Shown here: positions 42,790 to 51,253 of the stretch, piece after piece | How the letters are laid out: each line of letters starts with the position of its first letter | How positions within the stretch are numbered: the stretch's first letter is position 1 | NCBI RefSeq assembly: GCF_030160715.1 | Contig: NZ_BSOW01000021.1 | Coordinates: forward strand, 100,088-164,087 | DNA from: Bradyrhizobium iriomotense | Lineage (GTDB): Bacteria; Pseudomonadota; Alphaproteobacteria; Rhizobiales; Xanthobacteraceae | DNA: 64,000 bases | Direction: 5' to 3' | The notes under the pieces: generated by a model | Told to the model about the DNA's origin: nothing | Seen by the model: only the letters and a program-made list of their open reading frames with translations | The model's database searches: none | Position numbers and translations under genes: made by a program

Positions 42790-43533
42790 ATGGCTGACGA
42801 TGAAGGCATGCGCAGACGCGATGTCTTGAAAGGTCTTGGAGTCACCGGAGCCGTGGCCGGAATCGTTGCGACCACTGTTCCACCCGAAGTTCAGGAAGCC
42901 GAGGCGCAGGCCGCAGCGCCGCATGCTCATGCTGTGTCGCGCGACGGCCAATCGGCTGACGGCTTTCGGTTCTTCACTCCGCAAGAGGCTGCGATTGTCG
43001 TCGCGCTGGTCGATACATTGATTCCAAAGGACGATGTTGGTCCCGGCGGGGTTGAAGTCGGCGTGCCGATCTTCATCGATCGCGAGTTGGCCGGCGCCTA
43101 TGGCCGGGGCGCGCGTATGTATCTTGATGGACCGTTCGGCCAAGGCACGCCGCAGCAAGGCTACCAGCTGCCGCTGCCGCCCGCCGATCTCTATCGCATC
43201 GGCATTGCCGACCTCAATGCTTGGTGCGTCGAGACGCGCGGCGGAAAGACCTTCGACGAGTTGTCGCCCGCCGATCGCACCACGGCGCTCAAGGCGATCG
43301 AAGCCGGACAAGCGGAATTTGCCCAGGTGCCCGCGCGCAATTTCTTCAGTGTCCTACTGCAGAACACCATGGAAGGGTATTTTGCCGATCCGATGTACGG
43401 GGGGAATCGCAACAGCGCGGTGTGGAAGATGATCGGCTTTCCCGGCGCGATCGGGATGTATCGCGAAGTAATCGAAAAATATCGCAACAAGCGATACGAC
43501 GTCGAACCGAAGTCGATTCAGGACCTGAGCTGA
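42790..43533 (+). CDS. Gluconate 2-dehydrogenase subunit 3-family protein, Tat signal
   Basis: This 247-residue protein has a twin-arginine-type leader (MRRRDVLKGLGVTGAVAGIV). The mature part begins around FRFFTPQEAAIVVALVDTLI, the hallmark of the small subunit family (PF13618), and includes GNRNSAVWKMIGFPGAIGMY. It acts as chaperone and membrane-associated partner of the GMC subunit encoded 12 bases downstream. GGAGG precedes the ATG. It is exported with its partner as a complex. Confidence 0.9.
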   Translation: MADDEGMRRRDVLKGLGVTGAVAGIVATTVPPEVQEAEAQAAAPHAHAVSRDGQSADGFRFFTPQEAAIVVALVDTLIPKDDVGPGGVEVGVPIFIDRELAGAYGRGARMYLDGPFGQGTPQQGYQLPLPPADLYRIGIADLNAWCVETRGGKTFDELSPADRTTALKAIEAGQAEFAQVPARNFFSVLLQNTMEGYFADPMYGGNRNSAVWKMIGFPGAIGMYREVIEKYRNKRYDVEPKSIQDLS

Positions 43534-43545
43534 GAGAGCCCGACG

Positions 43546-45312
43546 ATGGCAGCGAAACTCAAATCAACTGACATCGTCATTGTCGGGCTCGGCTGGACCG
43601 GAGGCATTCTTGCCAAGGAGCTCGCCGAAACTGGCCTTTCCATCGTCGTGCTGGAACGCGGTGGCCCGCGCGACACCAATCCCGATTTCATGTACCCGAC
43701 TGTTCACGACGAGCTGCGCTATGCGCAGCGCCATGAATTGATGCAAAATGTCTCACGCGAGACGCTGACTTTCCGCAACAACGCGAGCGAGACGGCGTTG
43801 CCGATGCGCCAGCTCGGCTCGTTCCTGCCAGGCGAAGGGGTGGGCGGCGCAGGCGTACACTGGAACGGCGTGCCCTGGCGCTGGCTGCCGTGGGACCACG
43901 AGCCGCTGACGCAGACGCTCGCCCGCTACGGCCCGGGCGTCATTCCGCCGGACATGCAGATGCTCGACTGGGGCGTCTCCTATGACGAACTCGAGCCCTA
44001 CTACGACAAGTTCGAATATCTCTGCGGGGTCTCTGGGAAGGCTGGCAACTTGCGCGGGCAGAAGATCGACGGCGGCAACGTGTTCGAAGGACCGCGCCAG
44101 CGCGACTATCCCAACCCGCCGATGCTCCAAACCCATGCGGGAGCGTTGTTCGAGAAGGCGGCGAAAAGTCTTGGCTATCACCCCTTTCCCGGACCGTCCG
44201 CCAACACGTCGCAACCTTACGTCAATCCCGACGGCGTTGCCTTCGGCGCTTGCCACTATTGCGGCTATTGCGAGCGTTTCGGTTGTGAGGTGAACGCCAA
44301 GGCAAGCGCGCATTTCACGGTCATCCCGCTGGCTGCGCGCAAGAGCAACGTCGAGATGCGCACCAACGCGCGCGTCATGAAGGTCAACCTCGACGCCGCA
44401 AAGACGCGCGCCGAGAGCGTGACCTATATCGATGCCGCGGGCCGCGAATTCGAGCAGCCAGCCGGGCTCGTGGTCCTCTGCGCTTATGCACTCGGCAACG
44501 TGCATCTGATGCTGCTCTCAGGCATCGGCAAGCCCTACGACCCGACCACTGGCGCCGGCGTCGTCGGCCGCAACTACGCCTACCAGATCGGCAGCGGCGC
44601 CATCGTGTTCTTCGATGAGAAGACCTGGATCAACTCGTTCATGGGCGCCGGTGCGCTGGCCGTCAATATCGACGACTTCAATACCGGCAGCTTTGATCAC
44701 GTGAAGGAAGGATTCATCGGCGGCGGCGGAATCTCCACGTCAAGCAGCGGCGGCCGGCCGATCGGCTTCCGCCCGGTGCCGCCCGGCACCCCGGCCTGGG
44801 GCACGGAGTGGAAGCGGGCGGTGGTGCGCCATTACAACCATACGCTTGCCATCGGCAACCAGGGCAGCGTCATGGCCTATCGCCAGAACTATCTCGATCT
44901 CGACCCGACCTATCGCGATCGCTATGGGCGATCGCTGCTGCGCATGACCTTCGATTTTCATGCCAACGAGCAGAAGCAGGCGAATTTCCTCGCCGACATC
45001 TGCGTAAGGATCGGGCAGGCGATGGGCGCCGAGCGCGTCGTGCGGAGTGGGCCGCCCCAGCACTACAGTATCGTCCCCTATCAAAGCACCCACAACACGG
45101 GGGGCGCGGCGATGGGGACCGATCCCAGGACCAGTGCGCTCAATCGCTACTGTCAGACCTGGGACGTGTCGAATGTGTTCGTCACCGGCGCATGCGCCTT
45201 TCCGCAGAACGCAGGTAAGGCCCCCACCGGGCCGGTCGGCGCGCTCGCCTATTGGACGGCAGATGCCATCAAGCGCTACCTGAACAATCCGGGATCGCTG
45301 GTGCCGACGTAG
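43546..45312 (+). CDS. GMC-family dehydrogenase, gluconate 2-dehydrogenase flavoprotein-like
   Basis: This is a 588-residue FAD enzyme. The dinucleotide motif is DIVIVGLGWTGGILAKELAE at residue 9, with VLERGG. LGSFLPGEGVGGAGVHWNGV is the GMC signature 1 region. HYCGYCERFGCEVNAKAS is a Cys-rich insert found in this subgroup. The catalytic His/Asn region is near STHNTGGAAMGTDP and GACAFPQNAGKAPTGPVGAL. It probably oxidises a sugar acid or polyol and is exported with the Tat-tagged small subunit. The cytochrome c subunit often found third in such operons is absent here. Confidence 0.9.
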   Translation: MAAKLKSTDIVIVGLGWTGGILAKELAETGLSIVVLERGGPRDTNPDFMYPTVHDELRYAQRHELMQNVSRETLTFRNNASETALPMRQLGSFLPGEGVGGAGVHWNGVPWRWLPWDHEPLTQTLARYGPGVIPPDMQMLDWGVSYDELEPYYDKFEYLCGVSGKAGNLRGQKIDGGNVFEGPRQRDYPNPPMLQTHAGALFEKAAKSLGYHPFPGPSANTSQPYVNPDGVAFGACHYCGYCERFGCEVNAKASAHFTVIPLAARKSNVEMRTNARVMKVNLDAAKTRAESVTYIDAAGREFEQPAGLVVLCAYALGNVHLMLLSGIGKPYDPTTGAGVVGRNYAYQIGSGAIVFFDEKTWINSFMGAGALAVNIDDFNTGSFDHVKEGFIGGGGISTSSSGGRPIGFRPVPPGTPAWGTEWKRAVVRHYNHTLAIGNQGSVMAYRQNYLDLDPTYRDRYGRSLLRMTFDFHANEQKQANFLADICVRIGQAMGAERVVRSGPPQHYSIVPYQSTHNTGGAAMGTDPRTSALNRYCQTWDVSNVFVTGACAFPQNAGKAPTGPVGALAYWTADAIKRYLNNPGSLVPT

Positions 45313-45629
45313 AAACGCAATCCCGGTGAGGTCGCCTTTTGGCCCTTCTGCGACCTCGGGCAATGTCCGCTCTTCCGCCGCTGTTGAGAGTTGAGCGGAC
45401 TTCAGTCGGCCAGTCGCTTAATGAGTACACGCCCTGGTCACCCGCGAAGCCCCGTGGCTTATCCCTCCTCGTCGTCCGGAGGCCGATCGATCCGCGGCCG
45501 GGTCATCGGCGGCGGTCCAGCGAAACGGATATACGCATCGCATTCTTGCAAATGTGCGGAGACTTTCAAAACGGATTGGCGGAAGTCGTCAGGGTCTTTG
45601 TCAGCGCCGGTTACGGCGTCCCGGCGGCC

Positions 45630-45789
45630 TCACTCGTCGCTGAACTACCTCACCCCTGCGGCCTATGCCGCCCACCTCACCGCAACGGACGACCGGCTAC
45701 GCAACCCCGACCAGCTCCGCCGATCGTCCGTTGCTCCACCCGCGCCACTTGGCGTACAAAACCCCGAGACTCTAACCGCCGCTGGATGA
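45630..45789 (+). pseudogene. 3' tail of an IS3-family transposase (OrfB)
   Basis: PHSSLNYLTPAAYAAHLTAT followed by about 35 residues and a stop is the characteristic C-terminus of IS3-family OrfB integrases. The DDE catalytic core is missing. The following bases (GGATGAAAGTTCGGTGGCAG) resemble the right end of such elements. It is a truncated relic. Confidence 0.75.
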
Positions 45790-45802
45790 AAGTTCGGTGG
45801 CA

Positions 45803-45867
45803 GGTCACAAAGTGCGAAGAACTCAGTGTGAGCAAATCTAGTCCGCTGTGCCCCAGTAGGCGGACGT
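45803..45867. repeat. Dispersed repeat (TGCGAAGAACTCA type), copy 1
   Basis: GGTCACAAAGTGCGAAGAAC, TGAGCAAATC and GTCCGCT recur in the same order at 52977-53039. The element is non-coding. Confidence 0.65.
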
Positions 45868-45934
45868 CAATGAGAGATGTCGCTACTTCGCTGATGGGCC
45901 AACTCCCGACATCCCCTCTAGCAGCACGGCGCAG

Positions 45935-45986
45935 CCGTCCTACGAATTTAGAAGTCAGGAGTTCGAGTCTCTTCGGAGGGGCGCCG
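45935..45986 (+). other. tRNA 3'-half-like sequence
   Basis: AGGAG-TTCGAGT-CTCTT folds as a T-arm (five pairs, one G-U) and is followed by CGGAGGGG and CGCC, like an acceptor end. No matching 5' acceptor strand or D-arm is found upstream. It is therefore a fragment, perhaps an old integration scar, not a gene. Confidence 0.4.
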
Positions 45987-46102
45987 TTTCGGAAAACCGA
46001 TCGGGCGCCGCACATAGAACTCGAGCTGAATTGGCTCGTTTGCTTCTTGCCTCCACGGCTGGCTGGCGTACCGTTGCGCTTCCCTCAGCGACGGAGACGG
46101 TC

Positions 46103-46762
46103 ATGGCCTCGGTGCTGCGGCTCTACGAGGATACCCTGTCCAACACGGCCGAGCCGGTGGGACTGCCGCCGGTGCCGCGCATGATATTCGTCGTGCACGG
46201 CGCGGCGACCATCGGCGGCAGCGCGGTGAGCGACGGCGAGACCTGGCACGGCGAGGCCGACGTCATGCTCGCGCCGGGCGTCAGCGGCGTCACCGCCTGG
46301 CGCTTCGAGCTCGTGCCGGAGCGCGCCGGCGATGCCCCGCTGCTCGCTGCCGGCATCCGCTCGCAACTCAAGCTCGCGGCGCGGCTCGATACCCTGCGGG
46401 CCGGCGAGCTGCTGATGCGCGGCGACAGCGTCGCCTTCCCTCCGGGCGGCTGCGCCTACCTGCACCGCCACCAGGGCCCCGGGATCCGCTGCCTGATCGA
46501 GGGCGGCATCCGCATCGACACCGACGGCCGCTCGACCTCGTATGGCCCGGGCGCCGCCTGGTATGAGTCCGGCCCTGCCCCGGTGTTCGCCCAGGCGGCG
46601 GCCGACCGGCCGAGCCGCTTCATCCGCGTGTTGATCCTGCCACGTACGCTCCTGGGAAAGAGCTCGATCCAGTACGTCAACGAGGACGACAAGGCGAAGC
46701 CCAAGTCGCAGCAGTACCGCGTCTTCGTTGACGCCCCCATTAAGCACGATCCGGCTGATTGA
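46103..46762 (+). CDS. Cupin-like protein
   Basis: This is a 219-residue protein. It has two cupin-like half barrels: PRMIFVVHGAATIGGSAVSD with DVMLAPGVSGVTAWRFEL, then CAYLHRHQGPGIRCLIEGGI with TSYGPGAAWYESGP. The second keeps the His pair (HRH). It is probably a small-molecule-binding or isomerase protein of the cytoplasm. The ATG at 46103 has GGAG 6 bases upstream; the frame is open to 46031. It stands alone among relics. Confidence 0.78.
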   Translation: MASVLRLYEDTLSNTAEPVGLPPVPRMIFVVHGAATIGGSAVSDGETWHGEADVMLAPGVSGVTAWRFELVPERAGDAPLLAAGIRSQLKLAARLDTLRAGELLMRGDSVAFPPGGCAYLHRHQGPGIRCLIEGGIRIDTDGRSTSYGPGAAWYESGPAPVFAQAAADRPSRFIRVLILPRTLLGKSSIQYVNEDDKAKPKSQQYRVFVDAPIKHDPAD

Positions 46763-47082
46763 GCGTTTCACATAATGGCCGGATGGACTGCGGGTTGCTG
46801 CTCGCCCGCCCGACGAGGTGATCGAACGAGCCGCGTGCCGAATGACCGCTCCGGGTCACGAGCGTCGTCCGCTGCGTATTGCGCATCACAGCAAAATGGC
46901 CCGCTTTTGTCGGAGATGGGTCAATCGCGTCGGTTTAGTCCTCCCGCGGTGGCTTCCGGTCAGCCCCGTTGAGCGGACATCTTCAGTGCCATCGCAAGGT
47001 CTCAAACGGGCCAGGACCTGACTCACGCACTCACAAGGACAATTTCTCGAACATCTCATCGCTGCAGCGGAGGGGTTGAAGC
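46763..47082. repeat. Dispersed-repeat-rich intergenic region
   Basis: No gene is seen. About 46855-47005 is a longer member of the GTCCGCT-type dispersed repeats (CGCATCACAGCAAAATGGCC ... TTGAGCGGACATC) found repeatedly in this window. Confidence 0.55.
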
Positions 47083-47451
47083 TCACTGCGGTGCGGTCAT
47101 GAGTTCGAGCACATGGCCGTCAGGGTCGCGAAAATAGACGCCGCGGCCGCCGTTCCAGTCGTTGAGCTTACCGTCGTCGAGGCTCCACGGTGCGCTGCCA
47201 TAGGCGAGCTTCGCCTCACGAATGCGACCGAAGATGGCATCGAAATCGGCATCGTTGACGTGGAAGGCGTAGTGGTGGCTCTCGAACTCCTCGTCGTCGT
47301 CGAAAAGGAGCGTGAGCGTCTCGTTGATACGTACCGACGCGAAATGGCCACCTTTCGGATCGGCATGGAGACCAAAAATGCACGCAAAAAATTTCGCCGC
47401 TGCCCTCTTGTCGCGAGCAGGGACGATGGTGTGGTTTAGGGTGATGGTCAT
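47083..47451 (-). CDS. VOC-family glyoxalase-like protein
   Basis: This is a 122-residue single-module-pair protein. It starts MTITLNHTIVPARDKRAAAK; HTI carries the first metal-ligand His, and YAFHVNDADFDAIFGRI and GRGVYFRDPDGHVLELMTAP complete the fold. The conserved His/Glu pattern suggests a metal site. It is probably a lyase, dioxygenase or resistance-type binding protein. Confidence 0.87.
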   Translation of the reverse strand: MTITLNHTIVPARDKRAAAKFFACIFGLHADPKGGHFASVRINETLTLLFDDDEEFESHHYAFHVNDADFDAIFGRIREAKLAYGSAPWSLDDGKLNDWNGGRGVYFRDPDGHVLELMTAPQ

Positions 47452-47805
47452 CGTAAAACCTCTCTCTCAAGACGTCGAGACGTATCGGCATGCTCAAGAC
47501 AAACAATAGATAGGTCTTGCAGGTTGTGGCGCGAAGGGGCCTCACCGGACTGCAGGATCCGTCACGACTAAAGTCTGGGAAGATCCGGCCACTCGCGCTA
47601 CTTTTTGCCCGTTCGCCTGATGTCTGCTTATCCCCAACACGAAGGACGACGATGGTCACGTCTGGATTGTCAGTGCCTGAAAAAAGAAACTGTGGTCGTC
47701 TCAATAATCCACTCTTTGGCGGGATATTCCAAGATGCCGACTCAGATCCGCAAGATATTGATCATCAATGCGATGGTATCCTTGCGGGTGGAACAAAGCG
47801 TCCGC
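47452..47805. other. Intergenic region without gene
   Basis: About 350 bases have only shadow frames. A stretch near 47620-47700 (GTCTGCTTATCCCCAAC onward) resembles the dispersed relic repeats but no partner copy was found in this window. Confidence 0.5.
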
Positions 47806-48903
47806 TCAGCGCACGCGTAGGCCACTTTCAGCATCGAAAACGAATGTGCGTGACGGCGTCAGCGAGACACCGATGCGCTCGCCTTGCCTGCCGGCAAACT
47901 GCTTGGGGGCCTTCACGGCGATGAAGTCATTTTCGACTTTGACCGTCACAAGTGTGTGGTCGCCGATCAGTTCGTTGGCGTAAATTTCGCCCTTCAGATC
48001 GCCCTTGTCGTGCTCAACGATCGTGCAGTCTTCAGGTCGCACGCCGAGGACGGCCTTCGCGATCTTGCCTGACACCGGTGACATCAGCTGGGCTCCGTGG
48101 CCCATGAAGGCCCGGCCATCCAGAGTCCCATGGATGATATTCATAGGCGGTGAGCCGATGAACTGGGCGACGAACAGATTGACAGGATCATTGTACGTGT
48201 TCACCGGCGTATCGAGCTGCTGCAAAACTCCCTTTTCCAGAATCGCGACCCGGTGAGCCAGGGTCATGGCTTCAATCTGGTCGTGAGTAACATAGATGGT
48301 CGTGATGCCCAGCGACTGCTGCATATGTTTCAATTCGGCGCGCATGTGACCACGAAGCTTGGCATCGAGATTTGAAAGCGGCTCATCCATGAGAAACACC
48401 GACGGGCGGCGGATGATGGCCCGAGCCAGCGCGACCCGCTGACGCTGGCCTCCGGATAGCTCTCGGGGGTAGCGATTGAGCAGGGTCTGGAGTTGAACCT
48501 GAGCGGCAGCCTCCTTGATCGCGGCGGCACGCTCAGCTTCGGGAACGCGGCGAACCTTGAGCGGAAAGCCGATATTCTCGGCCACTGTCTTGTGCGGGTA
48601 AAGCGCGTAGGACTGAAACACCATGGAGATGTCGCGGTATTTCGGCAAAATGTCGCTAACATCGCGGTCGCCGATCAATACGCGGCCGGCGCTGGCCGTC
48701 TCGAGGCCGGAGAGAATGCGGAGCGCGGTGGTCTTTCCTGAGCCGGAAGCGCCGAGCAGTACCAGGAACTCGCCCGGCGCGACCTCGAGATCGAATTCCT
48801 CGAGAACCTTCACGCTGCCGAAATATTTCCGCACCTTGTCGAAACGGACCGGGACTTGGCGAACCGGGAACTGGCGAGCGGCGCCTGACATCGTATTGCT
48901 CAT
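47806..48903 (-). CDS. Sugar-type ABC transporter ATP-binding protein (MalK/UgpC family)
   Basis: This is a 365-residue protein. Walker A is LGASGSGKTTALRIL, the Q-loop is SMVFQSYALYPH, the signature is LSGGQRQRVALARAI, Walker B is VFLMDEPLSNLDAKL and the H-loop is YVTHDQIEAM. A C-terminal TOBE/MalK-type regulatory domain of ~130 residues follows. It energises the two permeases encoded upstream; its start is 4 bases after the second permease stop. It is last gene of a four-gene operon. Confidence 0.93.
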   Translation of the reverse strand: MSNTMSGAARQFPVRQVPVRFDKVRKYFGSVKVLEEFDLEVAPGEFLVLLGASGSGKTTALRILSGLETASAGRVLIGDRDVSDILPKYRDISMVFQSYALYPHKTVAENIGFPLKVRRVPEAERAAAIKEAAAQVQLQTLLNRYPRELSGGQRQRVALARAIIRRPSVFLMDEPLSNLDAKLRGHMRAELKHMQQSLGITTIYVTHDQIEAMTLAHRVAILEKGVLQQLDTPVNTYNDPVNLFVAQFIGSPPMNIIHGTLDGRAFMGHGAQLMSPVSGKIAKAVLGVRPEDCTIVEHDKGDLKGEIYANELIGDHTLVTVKVENDFIAVKAPKQFAGRQGERIGVSLTPSRTFVFDAESGLRVR

Positions 48904-48907
48904 CCGC

Positions 48908-50092
48908 TCATCCCTTGACCGCGCCAAGCAGGACGCCCTTGGCGATATAGCGCTGCAACACGATAGCCATGATGATCACTGGAAGGATCATGATCATGAT
49001 GATGGCACACATTTCCCACCAGAGAATGCCGCGCTCCCCCGTGTTCTTGGCGGCAACCATGATCGGCATGGTCAGCGCGCGAGCGGTCGTGAGGAAGATC
49101 GCAAAGAGATACTCGTTCCAATTGAGGATCAGCGTCAGCAGGGTGGTTGCAGCGAGCCCCGGACGGGTCAAGGGCAACACGATGTCCCAAAAGATTTCGA
49201 AGCGTGATGAGCCATCGAGTTGTGCCGATTCCTCCAGTTCAACGGGAAGATTCGCGAAAAAGTCATGCATGAGCCAGACGACGATTGGCAGATTGGCTAC
49301 CGCATAGACGATGATCAGCGCGAGGTGCGTGTCGATCATGCGGACCGACTGAAACATCATGTAGACAGGAATGATGACGACGATCGGCGGCAATATGCGC
49401 TGAGACACGATCCAGAACAGAATGTCGTTATTTCCGAGCGTGGTCTTGAAACCGCGCCCGAGGCTGCGGGCCAGAAGGAAGAACAGGGCGAGGCCAACGG
49501 AGCCTGAAATCGCCCAGTGAACGTCGAAATAATTGGACGCGACGATGGCCGACAGGGCCAGCAGCACGAACACCACGATGTTCCCGAACTTCGGCTTGTA
49601 ACTGATACGCGCCAGTGCGTAGGCAGCCATGGACCCGACCGCAATGCAAAGCGCGGTGGCGCCGAAACTGATCACGAAGGAGTTCGTATAGGCCAGGTAG
49701 ACCTTGCAAATCTGCGGCTCCATTCTTTCGATCTTGATAACGGGCGAAACAATGAAGGCGAACAGATTGTTGAGCAGCAGGACAAGCTGGCGGCCGACGG
49801 AATAGGCATCGCAATAGGGGTCTGTTGCGAATTGCGCAGTCCAACCCTTCAGCGTCGGCTGGAAATCGACAAAGGGGATGAAGAACGGCCCGTTGTTGAC
49901 GGTCCACGCATCCTTGAACGCCGTAATGACCACCCAATAGATCGGAAAGAGGACGAACAGCGACCAGAACAACAGGATCGCCCAGGCCACAAGGTTGGCC
50001 ACAGGGGACATCTTGCCCACGGCAGGCGGCTCGAACAGCCGTTGTCTGAGGGACCGGTCCGCCTTGGAAATCCTGTAAGTCGCCCCGCTCAT
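48908..50092 (-). CDS. Sugar-type ABC transporter permease, MalG-like, unusually long
   Basis: This is a 394-residue inner-membrane protein. The EAA loop that contacts the ATPase is ELEESAQLDGSSRFEIFWDI followed by VLPLTRPGL. MalG-type permeases usually have 270-300 residues. The extra ~100 residues lie between the first segment (VAWAILLFWSLFVLFPIYWV) and the core, and include two further hydrophobic stretches (LLLNNLFAFIVSPVIK; VGLALFFLLARSLGRG). It overlaps the upstream permease by ATGA, so translation is coupled. Confidence 0.9.
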   Translation of the reverse strand: MSGATYRISKADRSLRQRLFEPPAVGKMSPVANLVAWAILLFWSLFVLFPIYWVVITAFKDAWTVNNGPFFIPFVDFQPTLKGWTAQFATDPYCDAYSVGRQLVLLLNNLFAFIVSPVIKIERMEPQICKVYLAYTNSFVISFGATALCIAVGSMAAYALARISYKPKFGNIVVFVLLALSAIVASNYFDVHWAISGSVGLALFFLLARSLGRGFKTTLGNNDILFWIVSQRILPPIVVIIPVYMMFQSVRMIDTHLALIIVYAVANLPIVVWLMHDFFANLPVELEESAQLDGSSRFEIFWDIVLPLTRPGLAATTLLTLILNWNEYLFAIFLTTARALTMPIMVAAKNTGERGILWWEMCAIIMIMILPVIIMAIVLQRYIAKGVLLGAVKG

Positions 50093-51246
50093 GCCCGCGC
50101 CCTGCGCAATCGTTTGAGGACCACATAGTTGAAGAACGAGGAGCACACGACCACGGTCAATATCAGGAGAAGATAGGCCACGGCGGCGGAATCACCCATG
50201 TTGTTGGCACGCCAGAGAAACAGCGAATGCAGTGTCATTGACTCGGTCGCGATCCCGGGCCCTCCTGCCGTCATGATGTTTGGCAGATCCACGATCTTGA
50301 ACGCCTCGATCATGCGAATGAGCATGACGGTTGCGGCAACGGGAAGAATCTGCGGCCAGGTGATCTCGCGGAAGGTCTGGAAACTGGAGGCCCCATCGAC
50401 CTGAGCGGCCTCGACATGATCCTTGGGCACGTTCTCCAGTGCGGCCAGCAAAACGATGAAGATGAACGGGATCCATTGCCAGGAGTCCCCCAGGATAACG
50501 AACCAGCGCGCGGCCCAGGCATCGGTTGACCACGCCCAGTTGCCGAGACCGACCAATTGCCAGAAGGGCTGGAACGGACCTTTGGTCACATCGAGAATCA
50601 TCTTGAAGGCATAGCCCACCCCGAGGGGGGTGATCATAAGGGGGATGAAGAACAGGACGCGGAAGAAATTCTTGCCGCTCACAGGCTGCGAACACAGGAA
50701 CGCCAGCATCAGGCCGATGACGAATTGGACGGAGCAACCGACGACGACATAGAACAGGGTATTGAGCAGCGTGCCCCATTGATTGCCTGACAGCAGCGTG
50801 GCGGCGAACAGAAGCGCGACGAACATCGCCATGGCGGCGGTGATCAACCGCCCGGCCAGGCCGACCCAGCTCACTCCGCTGACGACGGCGCGATAGAGCC
50901 ACCACAAGAGAGCGCCAGCGATCAGGAGGCTGAAGACCCAGCCGGCCACGCTCATGCTCGTGAAGCGGCCAAGGAAGTGAACCTGCTGGTTGCCGGCAAA
51001 TTGGGCCGCGAAGTTCTCGAACCAAACCGTCCGGAATTTGAGACCGGTGGCCGAGAACCTTACATGACTGATCGCGAAGACGATCGTGTAGAAGGTTGGG
51101 AAAATCGCAAAGAGCAGGACAAGTGTAACAGCCGGAGCGATGAAAAACGTTCTCGAATGGCGGTCAAACCATTCGCCCCAGCTTTCACCCTTAGAAAGTC
51201 CAGCCGGGGAAATCCCCGGCTGGCTCGTAGCGGTCCCATCAGACAT
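50089..51246 (-). CDS. Sugar-type ABC transporter permease, MalF-like
   Basis: This is a 385-residue membrane protein. The N-terminal cytoplasmic part is followed by about eight membrane segments (FFIAPAVTLVLLFAIFPTFY first). The EAA loop DHVEAAQVDGASSFQTFREI followed by TWPQILP is present. It starts 7 bases after the binding-protein gene and overlaps the next permease by 4 bases. It pairs with the MalG-like subunit. Confidence 0.92.
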   Translation of the reverse strand: MSDGTATSQPGISPAGLSKGESWGEWFDRHSRTFFIAPAVTLVLLFAIFPTFYTIVFAISHVRFSATGLKFRTVWFENFAAQFAGNQQVHFLGRFTSMSVAGWVFSLLIAGALLWWLYRAVVSGVSWVGLAGRLITAAMAMFVALLFAATLLSGNQWGTLLNTLFYVVVGCSVQFVIGLMLAFLCSQPVSGKNFFRVLFFIPLMITPLGVGYAFKMILDVTKGPFQPFWQLVGLGNWAWSTDAWAARWFVILGDSWQWIPFIFIVLLAALENVPKDHVEAAQVDGASSFQTFREITWPQILPVAATVMLIRMIEAFKIVDLPNIMTAGGPGIATESMTLHSLFLWRANNMGDSAAVAYLLLILTVVVCSSFFNYVVLKRLRRARA

Positions 51247-51253
51247 CAGGCTC

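Larger units (their letters stand above)
45313..46102. other. Degraded intergenic region
   Basis: It contains a dispersed-repeat fragment (about 45360-45415), the IS3 transposase tail, a second dispersed repeat (45803-45867) and a tRNA 3'-half-like sequence. No intact gene is present. Confidence 0.65.
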
